Assembly (NCBI GenBank): GCA_045614605.1
Contig: JAZLDH010000021.1
Span: forward strand, 4,513 to 68,512
DNA from: Onthomorpha sp937906975
GTDB taxonomy: Bacteria; Bacteroidota; Bacteroidia; Bacteroidales; P3
Direction of reading: 5' to 3'
DNA length: 64,000 nt
Shown here: positions 32,593 to 42,537 of the stretch, in pieces
Layout of the letters: every line of letters starts with the position of its first letter
Numbering within the stretch: the stretch's first letter is position 1
Notes under the pieces: generated by a model
What the model was told of the DNA's origin: nothing
The model's input: the letters and a program-made list of their open reading frames with translations, nothing else
Databases searched by the model: none
Translations under genes and position numbers: made by a program

Positions 32593-35589
32593 TTATTTTT
32601 TTAAGATGATTTGTTTTGTTTGTTGTTTGTCTCCTTGTTTGATGTTCAAGAAATATACTCCGCTTTCAAAGGCGTCAAGGTTGATTACTTTGCCATTGAT
32701 TGTGCAGTTTGTTTCTTTTAGGATTTCTTGTCCTAATACGTTTGTGATTACAATAACATCTGCTTGTGCTTCTTCTGATGTGATTGTGATTTGACCTGCT
32801 GTTGGGTTTGGAAGTACGCTAAATTCAAATAGGTTTGCTACATCTTCTAATGAAGAATTGTCTTTTACATAGATTGCTTTTTCTGCTGAGTATTCTGATG
32901 GGCATTGGTCTATTTGTACTAAGACTCTGTATGTGTAGGTTGCTTCTGTGGTTGGTGTTTCGCCTGGGTAGTTTCTTTCGTTAAAGCCTAATGATTCCCA
33001 TGCTTGGTTGTCTATGCTTCTTTCCCAATCTATGATTGTGCCTCTGTAGTTGTTTAGTTTTAATTGTCCTGTTGCTTCTCCTAAGTTGATTGTGTCGTTG
33101 CTGATATTTTCAGAGATAACTCCTCCTCTTGATATTTTAACGTCTAATAGTATTGTGTTTGAAATGTGTTCTACTACTCCGTTTGATGTAACGACTCTTC
33201 TGTAATATGTACTGTCTGTTATGGCTTCTGGTTGGTAGTTTTGGTTGGTTGATTCTTGTGTTGCGTTTACCCAATCTCCTGTACGGCCTTTTTGTTGCCA
33301 TTGATATGTGAAGTTTCCTCTTCCTCCTGTTGGCTCAGTTCCTGTAAGTAGTTGTGGTGTTTCTCCTAAACAGAATGCTTGGTTAGATGATATTACGTTG
33401 TTTTCTATTGCTGGGAATGTTGTTGTAAAGCTACGTCTTGTTCCGTAGGCTGTTCCCAAGTTTGTTGTTACGTATGCTTTGAAGTAATAGGTTTGTCCTT
33501 CTGTTAGGGTATCAAGTGTTACGTAGTATAAGCCTGTTGATGCTGTGTCGTTTTGAACTGACCATGTTGTTTCTAAGGTTAAGTCGTTTGCTTCATCGCT
33601 TGATACTACGAATCCTTTTTCAACAAATGTTCCTTCGCCCATTGATACTACGTTTCCTACTAATGTTGCGTGGATTGAGTCTATTGCTACTGCTGGTCGT
33701 GTTAATAGTGTTCCTAATCCGCTTGGTGTTGTGAATTGTTTTACTGGTCCGTAGGCTGTGCCTGTTGAACTTACTGCGTAGGCTCTGTAATAGATTATTG
33801 AAGATGGTACAAGTCCTGTCATTTCTACTGTAAAGGTTTCTGCTACTGCGTTTGCTTGTACTGAGTTTATGCTATCTTGGTCTAAGTCTCTTAGTGCTTG
33901 TTGGCTAACGCTCCATAACATTCCTTGTTCTGAGATTGTTGAGTCGCCATAGTAAAGAACTGTTCCTGTTGCTGTGGCAGAGGTTGAGGTGATTGTAGAG
34001 GATTCTACTGCTCCTGTTGAAACTGCTGGTAGGTTAGACATAAAGTTGAATGTGATAACAGAATCGTTTATGTATTGTATGCTTGTGATTGGTTTGTTGG
34101 TTGGTGTACCGTTCATAAGCGTATTTGCTGGTGTTGTGTTGTTGGTAAAGTTTGTGTTGCCTGATGCTCCTGGGAATGGTGCTTGTGAGGTTTCTGTGTG
34201 TCCGTTGTTTCCTGTTGCTGGAACTATATACCAACCTCTGTTGTTAGGGTTTACGTTTATGTCGTTATAACCATAGTTTAACCATCTGTTTATTCTTTCT
34301 TGTTGTCCGTGGTAAATCAACATTCCTTCTCCTGGTACGTATGCGTCCCATCTTGTTTTTCTTCTGTGTTCCAACATTAAAAATTCGTTATTGTTTCCTA
34401 AATCTATTTTATATGAAACAGATGAATCGTTAATTGCTGGTAAATATACGTTGTCTGCTGTTGCTGTTAATTCTATTGGTTGTGCCCAGTTTGCTATGTG
34501 GCGTTCCATTCCTGTTAATCCTGCTGGTGTTGCTGAGTTGTTAAGGTATGAACCTGATGACATTAAGTCCCAATCTCCTGGTACTGCTGCTTGTCCGCCT
34601 GAGCCTGTGTAGTCTGTGTCGTAAAAGTCAGGAAATCCTAATACGTGTCCAAATTCGTGGCAGATTGTTCCAATTCCGTCCATCACAACTGAGTTTCTCT
34701 TTTCTGCTGAACATGAATATGGTCCAAATCTTTTACTGTCTTTTATTATGTTTGGATTTACGTTACTTCTGTGTGGCCAAATTTCGTTGTCTGTTCCTGT
34801 TGATGATTCTGGTGTTCCTGCAAAAATAATGTGTATCGCATCTACGTATCCGTCATTGTCGTTATCGTAATCGCCAAAATCAACATCTGGATCTGCTGCA
34901 TTAAGTGCGTGTAATACGAAATAAGGCATGTTTTGGTCGCTACCGTATGAGTTGTTGCCTCCATAGTAAGCCATTGAGTTTGGTAATACGTATGGTCCTG
35001 CAACATCAATATCCATTATGAATTGATTGTCTGAGTTGTCTCTGTAATAGTCTTTTACTGATCCTGTACCATCGTAGTTGTCTTGACTAACTAAATCAAC
35101 AAAGTTTTGATTTGTATATGTGAATGGTAAGTCGCTAAATCCTGCTAAGATAACTAATAATTTTACTGTTCCTATTGATGGGTATTTAGCATCGTTGTTT
35201 GCAGGTGCTGAGGCTGGGGAGTTTTGTTTTTTCAATTCTATTTGTGATTCTGAATAGAAAAGATTAACTGGTAGTGTTGATAAAAATGCTATTTCTTCTG
35301 CTGAACGTTCATTTGCGTTTGAAGCAATGTATTTTGAAGCTACTAAGTCTCCGTTTTCATTTAATACTCCGTATGTGAAAACGCCTTCGCTGTTTCTTAC
35401 TAATGTGTATTGATCTAATGTTGTCGCCCAATTAACATACTCATCTCCACCAAGAATAAAGGTAAGTGTCTTTCCGTTTGGCTGACGAATTGTAACGGCT
35501 TGTTTGTTTGCTGGAATTGCAAACGCTCCTATGCTGATTAGTACCATCAACACAAAGAGTGTAATTGTTTTTAATAATCCTTTTCTCAT
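32593..35589 (-). CDS. M6-type secreted metalloprotease with T9SS type A sorting domain
   Basis: 998 residues. Signal peptide (to about residue 24), M6 peptidase domain at about 135-450 with zinc motif HEFGHVLGFPD (His311) and EF-hand-like DYDNDNDGYVD near residue 242. Next come two fibronectin-like modules (about 525-725), an immunoglobulin/PKD-like stretch, and a C-terminal sorting domain of about 80 residues starting LPNPTAGQITI and ending QTKQIILKK. The type IX system would take it across the outer membrane and process the tail. It is a tandem paralogue of the next gene (41 bp apart). Confidence 0.93.
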   Translation of the reverse strand: MRKGLLKTITLFVLMVLISIGAFAIPANKQAVTIRQPNGKTLTFILGGDEYVNWATTLDQYTLVRNSEGVFTYGVLNENGDLVASKYIASNANERSAEEIAFLSTLPVNLFYSESQIELKKQNSPASAPANNDAKYPSIGTVKLLVILAGFSDLPFTYTNQNFVDLVSQDNYDGTGSVKDYYRDNSDNQFIMDIDVAGPYVLPNSMAYYGGNNSYGSDQNMPYFVLHALNAADPDVDFGDYDNDNDGYVDAIHIIFAGTPESSTGTDNEIWPHRSNVNPNIIKDSKRFGPYSCSAEKRNSVVMDGIGTICHEFGHVLGFPDFYDTDYTGSGGQAAVPGDWDLMSSGSYLNNSATPAGLTGMERHIANWAQPIELTATADNVYLPAINDSSVSYKIDLGNNNEFLMLEHRRKTRWDAYVPGEGMLIYHGQQERINRWLNYGYNDINVNPNNRGWYIVPATGNNGHTETSQAPFPGASGNTNFTNNTTPANTLMNGTPTNKPITSIQYINDSVITFNFMSNLPAVSTGAVESSTITSTSATATGTVLYYGDSTISEQGMLWSVSQQALRDLDQDSINSVQANAVAETFTVEMTGLVPSSIIYYRAYAVSSTGTAYGPVKQFTTPSGLGTLLTRPAVAIDSIHATLVGNVVSMGEGTFVEKGFVVSSDEANDLTLETTWSVQNDTASTGLYYVTLDTLTEGQTYYFKAYVTTNLGTAYGTRRSFTTTFPAIENNVISSNQAFCLGETPQLLTGTEPTGGRGNFTYQWQQKGRTGDWVNATQESTNQNYQPEAITDSTYYRRVVTSNGVVEHISNTILLDVKISRGGVISENISNDTINLGEATGQLKLNNYRGTIIDWERSIDNQAWESLGFNERNYPGETPTTEATYTYRVLVQIDQCPSEYSAEKAIYVKDNSSLEDVANLFEFSVLPNPTAGQITITSEEAQADVIVITNVLGQEILKETNCTINGKVINLDAFESGVYFLNIKQGDKQQTKQIILKK

Positions 35590-35630
35590 TTTTCGTATTT
35601 TATTTCTTTTATTCGTTAATATTCTTTTTA

Positions 35631-38582
35631 TTATCGTGTTAATATTAATTTGACTTCTTTAACTTCTTTTTTATCTAACTTGTTTTCTATTCTTAATATG
35701 TATATTCCATTAGTTAGGTTTGATAATGGCAAGTCTATGTTTTGCTCTGAGGATTCAAAGCTTGATATTTTTCTTGCATTTGAGTCAAATATTGTAATGT
35801 GTAATGGTTGTTGTGATTGGTTTGTTAAAACTGATTTTCCTTTGCTTGGGTTTGGATATATATAGTAAGTTGTATTGTTTTCTATCTCTGAAAGCGACAC
35901 ATCTTGAACAACATTTATTTTCAATGTGTCTGAGTATGATATTGGACATGTGCCTAATTGTACTACTGCTCTTATATATACCGAGTCTAAAAGGTTAGGA
36001 TTGTAAAGGATTGTTGTGTCTTGTTGGGTTTGTGCTATTTCTTGCCAATTAAAGTCTGCATTTGCTTCTTCCCAACGAAGGATTTCTCCTGTGTTAGAGG
36101 CTAATGAAAGTGTATCTGTTTCGGAGCTTATCCATTCGGTTTTACCATTTATCTTGCCAGCCTTAGATTTCAAGACTGTCATTTCAACAACGTTACTTGT
36201 ATCTCTAATTGCCAATGAGCCAACTATTCTTCTGAATTGAGTTGTTTCGCTAAGCGTTCCAACAGAATAGTTCTTTCCATTTCCTTCTTCATCTATATCT
36301 TCCCACGATGAGCCATTTTCTTTTCTTTGCCATTGATAGGTGAAGTTTCCTTGACCTTCTGTTGGTTGGCTTCCAAGAATCATTCCAAAATCTGATTGTT
36401 CGCAAAGTGTTGTACCGCCTGTTATGATGTTATTTTCAACAGGTATGAATGTAGTTATTGCAGATTTTTGAGTAGCGTATTTTATTCCTAACTCTGTTCT
36501 TGCATACATTCTAAAATAATATTTTGTTGCTTGTTCAAGTCCTGTTATTTCCACTGTGAATGTTGAGCAATCTCCATCTAAGCTTACAACTTCATCATTC
36601 ATATCTGGACTCTCTTCTGTTGAATAGCATATTCCATGTTCCAAAATAGGGAAATCTCCTTCCACTAACTTAGTTCCTCCAACGCTCATGCTGTTTAATG
36701 AAATATTAGTTGCAGAATTTGTTCTAAGAAGTGGCTGACCATCAACTGTTGTGAACGTTTTGGCTTCTCCATATACTTGATCTTCATTTGAAATATATGC
36801 TGCTCTATAATAGTAAGTCTTAGCGTATGATAGGTTGTCAAGGATTGCAATTAAGGTATCTCCACTAAATGTGTTTGCTTCATAATATACTTGTGTAGAG
36901 AAGTCTTGTAGAGTATCTACTGCAAAGCCTTTTATATCATATTCACGCAAACCAGCATATACTTCTAAACCTTTTACACGGTAAGAGGTGTTTGTTAGTT
37001 TTTCAAAGCCGTGTAGAGTTTCCACAACAGCAGAGGTGTCTGGAATTAGAAAACGAAAACGAATGCAATTATCAGCAGTATCACGAGTTATGCAAGTAAT
37101 TGGTTTGTTTAACGCATTTCCGTTCCATAATCTACTATTTGGAAGTGAGTAATCTGTAAAGAAATTATTATATTGTTGCGATGGGAAAACATCAGAAGCC
37201 AAAGTGTTTTCGCTTTCATCTCTATCTGCTTCTTCTATGTCGTATTTTTGATAATTAGGATTGCTATTTATGTTGTAATCTCCCTCTTGCTTTACGTGAT
37301 ATATCAATCCGCCATCATTAGGTAAGTAACTATCCCAAGAGGAACGTTGTCTGTTTTCAAAAATAAAAAATTCATCACTATTAGGTGAGGTAATAATGTA
37401 TGCTTTATTGCTATCCATCAACGGAGGCAAAACATATTCTCCTGCAACTGTTAGGGTATCAAGTTGTAACCAATTTAAACGATATTTTTCGTATGCGGTA
37501 AATGAAGCTGGGGTGTTGCTATAATTGTTATAACTACCAGATGCCATTATACTCCATTTATTTATTGCTGTTGCTTGCCCTCCTGAGCCTTCGTAGTCAG
37601 TATCATACAAGTCTGGCAAGCCTAAAACGTGTCCAAACTCATGACAAATTGTTCCTATTCCGTCCATTCCACTACCCATTCTTTCGGCAGAGCAAGAATA
37701 ATCCTTTAATCTAACTCCATCAAATTGAATATTAAAGGTGTCTGATGGATAAAAACTCCAACGATGTGGCCAAATTGCATCGGTTTCTCCTGTTGAGGCT
37801 TCTCCTGCTCCTGCAAAAATAACGTGAACTGCGTCAATTATTCCATCTCCATTCATATCAAATTGAGAAAAATCAACATCGTTATTCGCTAATGCACAAG
37901 CCTCTGCAACCATTGCCTTAGGATTTACATCGGAAAAAGACGGGCATGTTGCACCATAAAAAGCCATAGGTTGAGACAAGGTATAAGGCCCAACAACAGT
38001 AGGATTTAAATTTAATTGTCCAAAAGAAACATCATAATAATAATCTTTCACACTACCTGTTGCGCCATTACGATTATATCCCGGCTGAGAAAGCAAAGAA
38101 TCAAAGTCCTCTTGCTGATAAGTGAATGCTCTATCTGCAAAAGACACCAATACAATTAACAAATTATTCTCTCCAACAGTGGGATAATTTGTTTCTATTT
38201 TAGCAAAAGGCTGTCTTTTATTTGTTATTTGCTCGCTTGAAAAACCTAATCTTTTATCTATTGTGGCTAAAAAATCATTTTCTGCTTTCGTTCTCAGAGT
38301 TTGATTTGCAGCAATGTGATTAGAGGGTAATAAATTGCCGTTCAAGTCTTTATAAGCATAACAATAATCCCCCCTTTCATTTAAAAGAATTGTGTAACCA
38401 TCTATTGTGCGTCCAAAATTCACACTTTCATCTCCTATTAAATAGAAATTCAGCAATCTTTTATCTGATTGTGTGATGGTTTTCATCGTTGTATCAGCAG
38501 GTACTGCTATTACTTTATAGGATGCTAAGAAAAAAATTATTAATACAAAGAGATATTTTAATAATCCTAAGCCTTTTTTCAT
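35631..38582 (-). CDS. M6-type secreted metalloprotease with T9SS type A sorting domain (paralogue)
   Basis: 983 residues with the same layout as its neighbour: signal peptide, M6 domain with HEFGHVLGLPDLYDTDY (His314), a DMNGDGIID calcium-type loop, fibronectin-like modules, an Ig-like stretch and a sorting domain (YIYPNPSKGKSVLT to VKEVKLILTR). The two share clear similarity throughout but differ in most surface regions, so the duplication is not recent. It is first in the transcript and has a well-formed promoter. Confidence 0.93.
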   Translation of the reverse strand: MKKGLGLLKYLFVLIIFFLASYKVIAVPADTTMKTITQSDKRLLNFYLIGDESVNFGRTIDGYTILLNERGDYCYAYKDLNGNLLPSNHIAANQTLRTKAENDFLATIDKRLGFSSEQITNKRQPFAKIETNYPTVGENNLLIVLVSFADRAFTYQQEDFDSLLSQPGYNRNGATGSVKDYYYDVSFGQLNLNPTVVGPYTLSQPMAFYGATCPSFSDVNPKAMVAEACALANNDVDFSQFDMNGDGIIDAVHVIFAGAGEASTGETDAIWPHRWSFYPSDTFNIQFDGVRLKDYSCSAERMGSGMDGIGTICHEFGHVLGLPDLYDTDYEGSGGQATAINKWSIMASGSYNNYSNTPASFTAYEKYRLNWLQLDTLTVAGEYVLPPLMDSNKAYIITSPNSDEFFIFENRQRSSWDSYLPNDGGLIYHVKQEGDYNINSNPNYQKYDIEEADRDESENTLASDVFPSQQYNNFFTDYSLPNSRLWNGNALNKPITCITRDTADNCIRFRFLIPDTSAVVETLHGFEKLTNTSYRVKGLEVYAGLREYDIKGFAVDTLQDFSTQVYYEANTFSGDTLIAILDNLSYAKTYYYRAAYISNEDQVYGEAKTFTTVDGQPLLRTNSATNISLNSMSVGGTKLVEGDFPILEHGICYSTEESPDMNDEVVSLDGDCSTFTVEITGLEQATKYYFRMYARTELGIKYATQKSAITTFIPVENNIITGGTTLCEQSDFGMILGSQPTEGQGNFTYQWQRKENGSSWEDIDEEGNGKNYSVGTLSETTQFRRIVGSLAIRDTSNVVEMTVLKSKAGKINGKTEWISSETDTLSLASNTGEILRWEEANADFNWQEIAQTQQDTTILYNPNLLDSVYIRAVVQLGTCPISYSDTLKINVVQDVSLSEIENNTTYYIYPNPSKGKSVLTNQSQQPLHITIFDSNARKISSFESSEQNIDLPLSNLTNGIYILRIENKLDKKEVKEVKLILTR

Positions 38583-38612
38583 TTTTCTACGTTTAAATTT
38601 AATTTAAGCTGG

Positions 38613-38644
38613 CAAAATTACAACATTAATAGGATTATGACAAA
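38613..38644 (-). promoter_or_regulatory. Promoter of the M6 protease operon
   Basis: On the minus strand TTTG (38641-38644) is followed after 20 bp by TAATTTTG (38613-38620), 30 bp before the ATG. Confidence 0.65.
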
Positions 38645-38671
38645 AAAAAATAAAAGAAGTTTAAAAAAAAG

Positions 38672-38709
38672 CAAAAAAAGAGGGCAACTCTTATTAAGAA
38701 TTGCCCTCT
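38672..38709 (-). terminator. Rho-independent terminator of the 38729 gene
   Basis: Stem AGAGGGCAA/TTGCCCTCT (38679-38687 with 38701-38709), 13-nt loop, then a T run on the minus strand. Confidence 0.85.
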
Positions 38710-38728
38710 AAAATTTTATTTTTTATTC

Positions 38729-41014
38729 TTATTTGCTAACAACAAATTTCTTTGTTTGTTTTTCACCATTAACGTTTAATGTGTAGAAATAAGTTCCGTT
38801 TGCCAAGTTAGCTGTGTTTACGTTTACTGTGTAAGTAGTTCCAGCTGTTTGGTTTCCTTCTTCCATATTCATAACAACTCTTCCCATTAAGTCAGTGATA
38901 ACGATGCTAACATTACCTGATTTGTTTAAAGAATAAGATATTGTTGCATTGTTTGCAGCTGGGTTAGGGTAAGCGTTTAATGAAGATGCAACTGCTATTT
39001 CTTCAGATAAAGAACGAGTTGAAGCATCTCCAATTACCATACGGATAAGAGGAGTTTTTCCATCGCAATAGTCAGCGAAGTAGAATGATCCACCCCATGC
39101 GTAGTTAGCTGAAGCTGGTAAACCAGGAGTGAAGATTAACATTAATGAGTTAAGGTAATCTGTTCCAGGTCCGAATGTGTTAGTTACTTGTGGAGAGTCA
39201 GAACCAATCATGAATCTACCGTTAGCTGCCATTCTGTAGCAAGCATAGTAAGTTTCTTCTGGCACTAATTCAACACTGTTTTTGAAAGGAAGATAGATAG
39301 ATCTGAATTGATCTGGTCCTATTACGTCTAAGAATTCAGGATCTGAACATAAACCGTTGTTTAAGTCGTTAGATTGAACTTCGTAAACTTCTGATTCAAC
39401 TGGAACATCCCAAGCATCAAATACTTCTTCTACTAATTCATCATAAGTTGCAGCTTCCCAATTGATTTTTCTCAATTTAGCTTTGATTTGAGCACCAGCA
39501 ACGCAAGAGTCTAAGTGTGCAACAACTTCAACACCATTGATATAAACTTCTTCATTTCTATCTGTGCTAATTGCTGTGTAAGGAAGACAGATTTCATATC
39601 CTTCTCTGTTCCATGCAGCATTGTCTGTTAAGTAAACATTTAGACCGCTTTTTACTAATCCATAACGGAAAGCACCCCATCGTTCAACAAGGAAGTTTCT
39701 GTCTTTTGCCCAACGATAAGAACCGTTTAATTCAGGAGCAGCTTCTACAACTTCAAAATATGTAGTATCACCTAATGAAATAGGAGCTTCTAAAGCAGAA
39801 GATGTGATAGTAGATATAGCAGCATAAGAACCTGGAGTTCCAGAAGGTAATCTGTTGCTCATTGCCATTACGCTAACAGCTCTTCTTGCAGCCCAAGTTG
39901 TATCAGAACCATTTACGCTTTCTGCAACTGAATCTGTAGTGTTTAATAAAGCAACTTGTTCAGAAACGTTTGCTGATACTTGAGTGTAAATATCTTCTCC
40001 ACCTTCAGTAGTAGCAAATTCTATTGAATAGAAACCGTTATTCAAAACAGCATCTGTTAGATCTGTTGCTCCTGTGTTTTCAAGAGTAACTGCATAAATT
40101 ACTGTATCAGGAGTTATGATTGCAGGTATAGTGTGGTAACCACCAGTGCAATATTGTTTTTTAACGATATCAACTCTGTTTTCAGGAGATTCTTGATATG
40201 TAATATCATCTATGAACCAGAAATAAGAGTGTGGTTGTTCTGCATTTGAAGGAGAGATGTATCTGAATCTGATGTAAGTTAATTGATCAGCTGTTGCTCC
40301 AACTGCATTTGCATTAGGTGTGTTGTTTGGTAAAGTTACTCTTTTACCAGAGAAATATGAATCGTTAGCATTCATTTCAATACCTCTTACGTTAAATTCT
40401 AATGAATCGTAAGTTGTAAATGAAGGGTCATTACTCCATTCTACGAAATAACGATCAGCATTGAAACGCATCAAACATTGGTTGAATGTGATATCAACAC
40501 CATTTGTTCCAAAAGCTGCGATAGGACTAGTTAATTGTACATAAGCGTCCATGTGTCCTACGTTCAAGTTTTGGTCTTCGATTGTTAAAAGGTCAAGATA
40601 AGCGAATCCGTTAGCCCATGTTGGATTTACATAACCACGACCGTCAGAGAATAACCACCAACCATCAGCAGGGTTTCCGTCTTCATCTATGATTCCTAAC
40701 CATGTATTCAAAACTTCACCTTGAGGTCCGAATAATGTGTTAGTATCTGCTTGAAGATTCCAGCCAAATCCTGATACTGTGTGAGCAGCATTTGTTCCGA
40801 ATGTATAAGCTGTTGCATCAGAGAAGTCACATAAAACTTCTGCTTCGCCATCTTTTGCAGACAATTGTACTGCTTGTTTTCCTTTCACTGTTTGTCTTTC
40901 TACTTGACTAACAGCTTTTTTTTGCATTTGTTTATCAGCTTTAACCATACCAACTTGAGCGAACAAGCCAGTTGAGCCAAGCAACAATGCTAATGCTAAT
41001 AATGTTCTCTTCAT
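38729..41014 (-). CDS. T9SS type A sorting domain surface protein of unknown function
   Basis: 761 residues. Signal peptide (MKRTLLALALLLGSTGLFAQ). The first 270 residues after it form a jelly-roll-like region that ends WFIDDITYQE, similar to choice-of-anchor modules of secreted proteins. The middle has no recognised domain. The sorting domain runs from AYPNPAANNATISYSL to KQTKKFVVSK. No catalytic motif is visible; an adhesin or cell-surface structural role is a guess. It has a strong promoter and its own terminator, suggesting solid expression. Confidence 0.85.
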   Translation of the reverse strand: MKRTLLALALLLGSTGLFAQVGMVKADKQMQKKAVSQVERQTVKGKQAVQLSAKDGEAEVLCDFSDATAYTFGTNAAHTVSGFGWNLQADTNTLFGPQGEVLNTWLGIIDEDGNPADGWWLFSDGRGYVNPTWANGFAYLDLLTIEDQNLNVGHMDAYVQLTSPIAAFGTNGVDITFNQCLMRFNADRYFVEWSNDPSFTTYDSLEFNVRGIEMNANDSYFSGKRVTLPNNTPNANAVGATADQLTYIRFRYISPSNAEQPHSYFWFIDDITYQESPENRVDIVKKQYCTGGYHTIPAIITPDTVIYAVTLENTGATDLTDAVLNNGFYSIEFATTEGGEDIYTQVSANVSEQVALLNTTDSVAESVNGSDTTWAARRAVSVMAMSNRLPSGTPGSYAAISTITSSALEAPISLGDTTYFEVVEAAPELNGSYRWAKDRNFLVERWGAFRYGLVKSGLNVYLTDNAAWNREGYEICLPYTAISTDRNEEVYINGVEVVAHLDSCVAGAQIKAKLRKINWEAATYDELVEEVFDAWDVPVESEVYEVQSNDLNNGLCSDPEFLDVIGPDQFRSIYLPFKNSVELVPEETYYACYRMAANGRFMIGSDSPQVTNTFGPGTDYLNSLMLIFTPGLPASANYAWGGSFYFADYCDGKTPLIRMVIGDASTRSLSEEIAVASSLNAYPNPAANNATISYSLNKSGNVSIVITDLMGRVVMNMEEGNQTAGTTYTVNVNTANLANGTYFYTLNVNGEKQTKKFVVSK

Positions 41015-41067
41015 TTTTTTAATTTGTTTTTTGTAAGAAATTAATAATTTACACTTTTAATCGGGTG

Positions 41068-41098
41068 CAAATATACTACTTTTGTCTTTAACGACAAA
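41068..41098 (-). promoter_or_regulatory. Promoter of the 38729-41014 gene
   Basis: TTTG (41095-41098), a 19-bp spacer and TATATTTG (41068-41075) on the minus strand: a full match to the Bacteroidota consensus. Confidence 0.7.
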
Positions 41099-41139
41099 CA
41101 TTCTTATGTTTTTTTTGTTCATTTTTTCTTTAAAAATCT

Positions 41140-41147
41140 TACCTTTG
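41140..41147 (+). promoter_or_regulatory. -7 box of the Mur ligase operon
   Basis: TACCTTTG, 19 bp before ATG 41167; TTTG at 41114-41117 is a possible -33 element. Confidence 0.6.
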
Positions 41148-41166
41148 CACCTAAAATAACAGAAAA

Positions 41167-42522
41167 ATGAGGGTACATTTCATAGCCATAGGCGGAAGTG
41201 CAATGCATAATTTGGCAATTGCATTAAAACTAAAAGGATTCAACGTAAGCGGTTCTGACGATGAAATATTTGAACCAGCAAAATCAAGATTAGAAAAACA
41301 TTCCTTATTACCCAACGAAATAGGTTGGAATCCTGATAAAATAGACAATACAATAGAGGCAGTAATTCTTGGAATGCACGCAAAAAGTGATAATCCAGAA
41401 CTATTAAAAGCCAAAGAACTTGGATTAAAGATTTACTCTTATCCAGAATATCTTTACGAGGCGAGCAAAGACAAAACAAGAATAGTAGTAGGTGGCAGTC
41501 ATGGAAAAACAACTATAACAGCCATGATTCTACATGTGATGCAAAATTTAGGCATTGCAACAGATTATATGGTGGGAGCGAAACTTGAAGGCTTCGATGT
41601 AATGGTTAAAATGAGCGATGCACCATATATGGTATTAGAAGGCGATGAATACCTTTCGTCTCCTATGGATTTAAGACCAAAGTTCCATCTTTACAAACCA
41701 GATATTGCAATTATAAATGGAATTGCATGGGATCACATAAACGTCTTTCCAACTTTTGAAATATATGTGGAACAATTCAAAATCTTTGCCGACAAGATAA
41801 CAGAAAATGGTAGTTTGGTATATTTCCAAGACGATGAAAATATTTGCAACATTGCAAAACAAGCAAGAAATGACGTAAAAAAACTACCATATAGAGAGAT
41901 TACACATAGAATTGAAAACAATCGCACAATAGTTATATGTGAGGGCAAAGAATATCCTTTACAAATTTTCGGCAAGCACAATCTTATCAATCTAAATGCC
42001 GCAATGACAGCCTTGGAGCAAATAGGCGTAAAAAAATCTGACTTCCTTTCTGCAATACAATCGTTCAAAGGAGCTTCAAAACGTTTAGAAATAGTAAAAG
42101 AGAGCAAGACACAAGCCTTTTACACCGACTTTGCACACTCTCCTTCTAAGCTAAAAGCAACAGTTGAGGCGATGAAAAATCAGTATAGCGAAAGAAAACT
42201 AACCGCTTGCATGGAATTGCACACCTTTTCTTCACTTACAAAAGAGTTTCTTATACAATATAAAGGTACAATGCAAGAGGTTGATAGTGCTGCTATATAT
42301 TTCAACTCTCACGCCTTGGAACTAAAACGTCTTCCTAATCTTGACAAAGATATGATTCTTGATTCTTTTGACAAAATGGGATTAAAAGTTTTCACAACTA
42401 CGCAGGAAGTTTTGCAATTCATAAGAGAGAATAGTCAAAACGGAGAAAACATTCTAATGATGAGTTCAAGCAATTTTGGAGGCTTGGATTTAAAAGAATT
42501 AGCAAACGAAATAATAAAATAA
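41167..42522 (+). CDS. Mur ligase family protein, Mpl-like
   Basis: 451 residues. VHFIAIGGSAMHNLAIALK Rossmann start, P-loop VGGSHGKTTITAMI, LEGDEYLSSP and WDHINVFPTFE (metal and substrate loops), and a C-terminal ligase domain with FAHSPSKLKATVEAM. This layout is that of UDP-N-acetylmuramate:tripeptide ligase (Mpl), used in peptidoglycan recycling, rather than MurC. It heads a run with the DUF2027/Smr and GT90 genes. Confidence 0.88.
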   Translation: MRVHFIAIGGSAMHNLAIALKLKGFNVSGSDDEIFEPAKSRLEKHSLLPNEIGWNPDKIDNTIEAVILGMHAKSDNPELLKAKELGLKIYSYPEYLYEASKDKTRIVVGGSHGKTTITAMILHVMQNLGIATDYMVGAKLEGFDVMVKMSDAPYMVLEGDEYLSSPMDLRPKFHLYKPDIAIINGIAWDHINVFPTFEIYVEQFKIFADKITENGSLVYFQDDENICNIAKQARNDVKKLPYREITHRIENNRTIVICEGKEYPLQIFGKHNLINLNAAMTALEQIGVKKSDFLSAIQSFKGASKRLEIVKESKTQAFYTDFAHSPSKLKATVEAMKNQYSERKLTACMELHTFSSLTKEFLIQYKGTMQEVDSAAIYFNSHALELKRLPNLDKDMILDSFDKMGLKVFTTTQEVLQFIRENSQNGENILMMSSSNFGGLDLKELANEIIK

Positions 42523-42537
42523 ATAAAGAATAAGACA

